A DNA stretch of 64,000 nucleotides from Tuwongella immobilis (lineage in GTDB: Bacteria; Planctomycetota; Planctomycetia; Gemmatales; Gemmataceae). This document shows, one piece after another, positions 60,972-64,000 of this stretch. The position numbers and the translations under genes were made by a program. How positions within the stretch are numbered: the stretch's first letter is position 1; every line of letters starts with the position of its first letter. The notes under the pieces were generated by a model, which did not search any database, was not told the DNA's origin, and saw only the letters and a list, made by a program, of their open reading frames with translations. Where the stretch lies: NCBI RefSeq assembly GCF_901538355.1, contig NZ_LR593887.1:496001-560000 (forward strand), written 5' to 3'.

Positions 60972-62126
60972 ATGCAGAATTTCAGCTTTCAGAATCCGGT
61001 GAAACTGCTGTTTGGCAAAGGGCAGATTGCCAACATCGCGGGAGAAATTCCGACGACCGCTCGGGTGTTGATGACCTACGGTGGCGGAAGTATCAAGGCC
61101 AACGGGGTTTACGATCAGGTGAAAGCGGCATTGGCGCAGCACACGCTGATGGAATTCGGTGGAATCGAGCCGAATCCCCGCTATGAGACGTTGATGAAAG
61201 CGGTGGAGTTGGCCCGCGCGGAGAAGTTGGATTATCTGCTGGCGGTGGGCGGCGGTTCGGTGCTGGACGGCACGAAATTCATTGCCGCCGCGATTCCGTT
61301 CGTTGGCGAACCCTGGGATATTCTGTCGAAGGCGGCACCGATCACGTCGGCAGTTCCTCTGGCCTCGGTGCTGACACTCCCCGCAACCGGTTCCGAAATG
61401 AACACTTTCGCGGTGATTAGCCGCAACAGCACGCACGAGAAGCTGGCGTTCGGGCATCCGTTGGTCTATCCGAAGTTTTCGGTGCTCGATCCGGAGACGA
61501 CGTTCACGCTGCCGCCGCGACAAATCGCCAACGGGGTGGTGGATGCGTTCACGCATACGATGGAACAGTATCTTACCTATCCCGCCGATGCACCGCTGCA
61601 AGATCGCTTCGCGGAATCGATTCTCAAAACGCTGATTGAAGAAGGGCCGAAGACGCTGGCCAACCCGACCGATTACACGTCGCGGGCGAATTTCATGTGG
61701 TGTGCCACCATGGCGCTCAACGGCATCATTGGCTGCGGCGTGCCCCAAGATTGGGCAACGCACATGATTGGCCACGAGTTGACCGCGCTGCACGAAATCG
61801 ATCACGCTCGCACGTTGGCGATTGTGTTGCCCAGCATCATGCACGTCAAGCGGGACACCAAACAGGGCAAGCTGCTGCAATATGCTGAACGCGTGTGGGA
61901 TATTCGCACGGGCACCGACGCCGAGCGAATTGATGCCGCGATTGCCGCCACGCGCAAGTTCTTTGAATCGATGGGGTTACCGACGCGGTTGAACGCCTAC
62001 AACGTGGGCGAAGAAGTCGCGGGCATTGTGGCCGATCGGCTTAGCAGTCGGGGCGAAGTGGCACTGGGCGAGCATAAGGACATCACCGCGCAAACTGTAC
62101 GGGATATTCTTCGTATGAGCATATGA
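60972..62126 (+). CDS. Iron-type alcohol dehydrogenase, YqhD-like
   Basis: The 384-residue enzyme of the group III (YqhD/BdhA) family reduces aldehydes with NAD(P)H. Seen are FGKGQIANI, the nucleotide loop YGGGSIKANGVYDQV, GGIEPNPRYETLMKA, LAVGGGSVLDGTKF, and the metal-binding region (VVDAFTHTMEQYL; GHELTALHEIDHARTLAIVLP; Asp and three His). The substrate range of this family is broad (butanal, glyoxal, acrolein). AGGA lies ten bases before the ATG, which is 26 codons into the open frame. Its stop abuts that of the next, opposing gene without a base between. Confidence 0.9.
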   Translation: MQNFSFQNPVKLLFGKGQIANIAGEIPTTARVLMTYGGGSIKANGVYDQVKAALAQHTLMEFGGIEPNPRYETLMKAVELARAEKLDYLLAVGGGSVLDGTKFIAAAIPFVGEPWDILSKAAPITSAVPLASVLTLPATGSEMNTFAVISRNSTHEKLAFGHPLVYPKFSVLDPETTFTLPPRQIANGVVDAFTHTMEQYLTYPADAPLQDRFAESILKTLIEEGPKTLANPTDYTSRANFMWCATMALNGIIGCGVPQDWATHMIGHELTALHEIDHARTLAIVLPSIMHVKRDTKQGKLLQYAERVWDIRTGTDAERIDAAIAATRKFFESMGLPTRLNAYNVGEEVAGIVADRLSSRGEVALGEHKDITAQTVRDILRMSI

Positions 62127-62420
62127 TTAAGCGGCATAGCGGGGTAACGCCTCGCGGATGTCCGGCGATTCGAGCAGCCGCGTTTCATGGAAGCGCTGGC
62201 CGGTCGAATCGTAAAACAAAATCCGATTTTCATCCGCTGTCCACAGGGCCGAGGTTTGCAACAACCTCGGTCCTTCGACGTGGTAGACCACGCCCGTGAT
62301 CCGTGTCCCACGATAAATCGGCGCCCCGAAGAACGGCGTTTGGGCCGGATCGAGGTGATCCCGTCCGCACAGCGTTTGGCGAACATATTCGATCAATTCG
62401 GATAACTTGGGCAGCGACAT
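62127..62420 (-). CDS. Small hypothetical protein
   Basis: The 97-residue protein is not recognised. It has a helical N-terminus (PKLSELIEYVRQTL), a Cys/His region (CGRDHLDPAQTPF) and a beta-rich body (YRGTRITGVVYHVEGPRLLQT; NRILFYDSTGQRF). An upstream in-frame TTG at 62453 is a possible alternative start. The stop codon lies directly against the stop of the convergent dehydrogenase gene, so there is no space for a terminator between them. Confidence 0.65.
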   Translation of the reverse strand: MSLPKLSELIEYVRQTLCGRDHLDPAQTPFFGAPIYRGTRITGVVYHVEGPRLLQTSALWTADENRILFYDSTGQRFHETRLLESPDIREALPRYAA

Positions 62421-62558
62421 CACCGGTTCCAACCGACACCCCCAACCTTGCAAGTGGCCATCCGTTGCGTGTGCCGGTCTGGTATCGACCGGGGCAGGGG
62501 GGGAGGCACGGGGGATTTCGGTGGCTGGGGCAATCTCGGCTGGTAACTTGGGTGGGGT

Positions 62559-63014
62559 TTACCAGTTTTGCGTCTGCCGTAGGGCTTCGTACAAAACGAT
62601 GCCCGCGGAGGTCGCCAGATTCAGTGAGCGCACCGCATCGGTCGTCATCGGGATGTCAATCATGCGGTCGGCATAGCGTTCGCGGATGGTCATCGGCAGC
62701 CCCCGAGATTCATTGCCGAACAATAGACAATCCCCATCTCGAAACGTCGCCTGGGTATACCGACGAGGAGCGGGATTCTCCACCAGCCATAATTGCGTTG
62801 GATCGATGATCGCTTCAAAATCGGCAAAGGTGGCGTGCATGACGACATCCACCGCCGGCCAATAGTCACAACCGGCCCGCTTCAGCGCGCGATCGTCGAG
62901 CCGGAAGCCCAAACTGCCAATCAGATGCAGTCGCGTTGCGGTGGCGGCACACATCCGCGCGATGTTCCCCGTATTGGGTGGGATTTCCGGCTCCCACAAA
63001 GCAATGTGTAACAT
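62559..63014 (-). CDS. trmL: tRNA (cytidine(34)-2'-O)-methyltransferase
   Basis: The 151-residue SPOUT-family enzyme methylates the ribose of the wobble base C34 or cmnm5U34 in tRNA-Leu. Motifs: HIALWEPEIPPNTGNIARMCAATATRLHLIG, LKRAGCDYW, LLFGNESRGLP, and the knot motif MTTDAVRSLNLATSAGIVLYEALRQ. The length fits the small TrmL type. ATG 63014 is where the fold begins; AGGAA is about 12 bases upstream. It is divergent from ftsK. Confidence 0.92.
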   Translation of the reverse strand: MLHIALWEPEIPPNTGNIARMCAATATRLHLIGSLGFRLDDRALKRAGCDYWPAVDVVMHATFADFEAIIDPTQLWLVENPAPRRYTQATFRDGDCLLFGNESRGLPMTIRERYADRMIDIPMTTDAVRSLNLATSAGIVLYEALRQTQNW

Positions 63015-63186
63015 CGGTGTGATCGTTCCTGTCTGCAAACTCGTCAGGACTGCTGCGATGCTTCTCACCGTATCACTCTGGTGGTTTTTTTCACCCTCAG
63101 TCGCTCAGGTTCCCGTGCGGAACGGGGGTTTTGCCGGGACAATAGGATATGGCCTGGAAGACCGTTCATGATCGGAGATCACCCGC

Positions 63187-64000
63187 ATGGCCATCGCCGA
63201 GCGACTACCCCTTTCATCTGCGAATCCCTCCGCTGAGCCGCCGGTTAATCTCCGGTTGGATCTGCATGGCAGTACGCTATTCGGCGGTGCCTTGTTGGTA
63301 TCGGCGTGCCTGGTGGGCAGCTTGTTGGCTCCCAGTCTGGGCGGGCACTGGTTTGGGGCACCCGGCGAATGGCTGGCGTCGCGAATCCTCGGCTGTCTGG
63401 GCGTGGCCACTGCGGCGATGATGCTGGCATGGTGGATGCTCGCTGGCTATCGCTTGGCGGGCATGCGACGCCCCGTCTGGATGAAGCAGATGTTCGGCTG
63501 GCTGTTGGTGATTACCGCCAGCAGTATCACTGCCGATTGCATCTGGCCATCCACCAGCACCGGCCAACTCGGTGGCGGCGGGACGATCGGCTCGGCACTG
63601 CGCTGCTGGCTGGTCTCCAAAGTCGCGTTCGGCGGCATGCATGTGGCGCATTTGCTGCTGCTCATTGCGGGGCTGTCGATTGTCGCGCGGTCGCTGATGC
63701 AATGGTTGCTGCGAACGACTGTGATGCTGACGATCTGGACCGCGATGGTGATGAATCGCGTTGTGCGGATCTTGGTGCGAATGCTGGTGCAGGTGGTCAC
63801 CTACCCCGTGCGATTGGGGCGACATTGGCTGCCGCTGAGCAAGCCGGCCACCGCCCCGACTCCCGCGACATCCACGACTGTGACTCCCACCGCTTCGGCG
63901 ACAGCGACGGCTCCATCGGCGACATCATCCACGACGGCACCAGCGATGCCACCACGTCCGCCGCGTCGTCCGATCGAGCCAAAGTTCCAGCCGATGAATC
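63187..64000 (+). CDS. ftsK: FtsK/SpoIIIE-type DNA translocase, N-terminal part (partial)
   Basis: The gene is cut by the right edge; 271 codons are visible and no stop occurs. The start MAIAERLPLSSAN is preceded by GGAG. The N-terminal membrane region shows four hydrophobic helices (GGALLVSACLVGSLLAP; ILGCLGVATAAMMLAWWML; MFGWLLVITASSITADCIWP; MHVAHLLLLIAGLSIVA), with a GTIGSALRCWLVSKVAFGG element typical of the FtsK 4TM domain. A polar Pro/Thr/Ala-rich linker (KPATAPTPATSTTVTPTA onward) precedes the motor domain, which lies outside the window. FtsK pumps DNA at the division septum. Confidence 0.82.
   Translation, partial: MAIAERLPLSSANPSAEPPVNLRLDLHGSTLFGGALLVSACLVGSLLAPSLGGHWFGAPGEWLASRILGCLGVATAAMMLAWWMLAGYRLAGMRRPVWMKQMFGWLLVITASSITADCIWPSTSTGQLGGGGTIGSALRCWLVSKVAFGGMHVAHLLLLIAGLSIVARSLMQWLLRTTVMLTIWTAMVMNRVVRILVRMLVQVVTYPVRLGRHWLPLSKPATAPTPATSTTVTPTASATATAPSATSSTTAPAMPPRPPRRPIEPKFQPMN

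Noticed and set aside
63015-63186. Promoter for ftsK
   Set aside because: AT-rich pieces such as TAGGATAT exist, but no pair of -35 and -10 with normal spacing was convincing.
1-64000. CRISPR arrays, tRNA or rRNA genes, insertion sequences, prophage
   Set aside because: No regularly spaced repeats, no tRNA-like cloverleaf or rRNA segment, no transposase or integrase motifs were seen on either strand by eye. A tRNA scan would be decisive for small RNA genes.

Overview
The window looks like a stretch of chromosome from a Gemmata-type planctomycete (Gemmataceae-like). The evidence is the gene content. There is a DUF1559 pseudopilin-like protein, a protein with the Gemmata 'repeat-companion' N-terminal domain, a secreted protease with the planctomycete N-terminal LEDRVTP sorting-type motif, a large secreted WD40 protein and a large secreted PPC-type protein. 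There is also a Ser/Thr kinase with a polytopic membrane tail, and TadE/TadG genes. Base composition is G+C-rich throughout. There are no rRNA or tRNA genes, CRISPR arrays, insertion sequences or phage genes that I can see; this is a core-like region with many lineage-specific genes. Both ends cut genes: a membrane protein (probably the sensor part of a histidine kinase) on the left and ftsK on the right.

Layout. 1-9162: a divergently read membrane protein, then a compact nitrate-assimilation operon (SUMT/cobA-like, nirB, nirD, nitrate reductase, its electron-transfer flavoprotein, nitrate transporter). A near-perfect sigma-54 promoter and a 34-bp interrupted palindrome lie in front of it. 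9267-16865: leftward genes (giant PA14/LamG secreted protein; DUF1559 plus a small lipoprotein; a deoxyhypusine-synthase-like enzyme; a secreted esterase). 17051-20146: a class III aminotransferase and an EF-hand Gly-rich secreted protein. 20517-27398: leftward secreted proteins (TRASH-type metal-binding, WD40, PPC). 27790-32216: TadE, TadE and an oversized TadG with a split vWA domain, closed by a clear terminator. 32294-38321: an ABC exporter, a sigma-factor-like protein with a signal-like N-terminus, HEAT, DinB and repeat-companion proteins.

38352-43125: a leftward cluster of TPR-type membrane protein, retropepsin-like RimB-type protein, RimK-like ligase and GNAT, then queF and a divergent queC. 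43302-48571: an AlkA-type glycosylase, a secreted trypsin-like protease with FG-GAP repeats, and a second ABC-2 exporter. 48832-54289: a probable operon of an APC-type permease, a PhnZ-like HD-domain protein, phosphonoacetaldehyde hydrolase (phnX) and a large membrane protein. 54621-64000: gyrB, a membrane Ser/Thr kinase, an LctP-type lactate permease, a YqhD-like alcohol dehydrogenase, a small unknown protein, trmL and the start of ftsK.

How they work together: the first operon takes up nitrate and reduces it to ammonium, including the methyltransferase needed to make the sirohaem of NirB. The phn-type operon suggests use of 2-aminoethylphosphonate or a relative as a phosphorus source. The RimK/RimB pair suggests amino-acid tagging of a protein and its trimming. 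Start codons were mostly chosen by Shine-Dalgarno spacing or by ATGA/GTGA overlaps.
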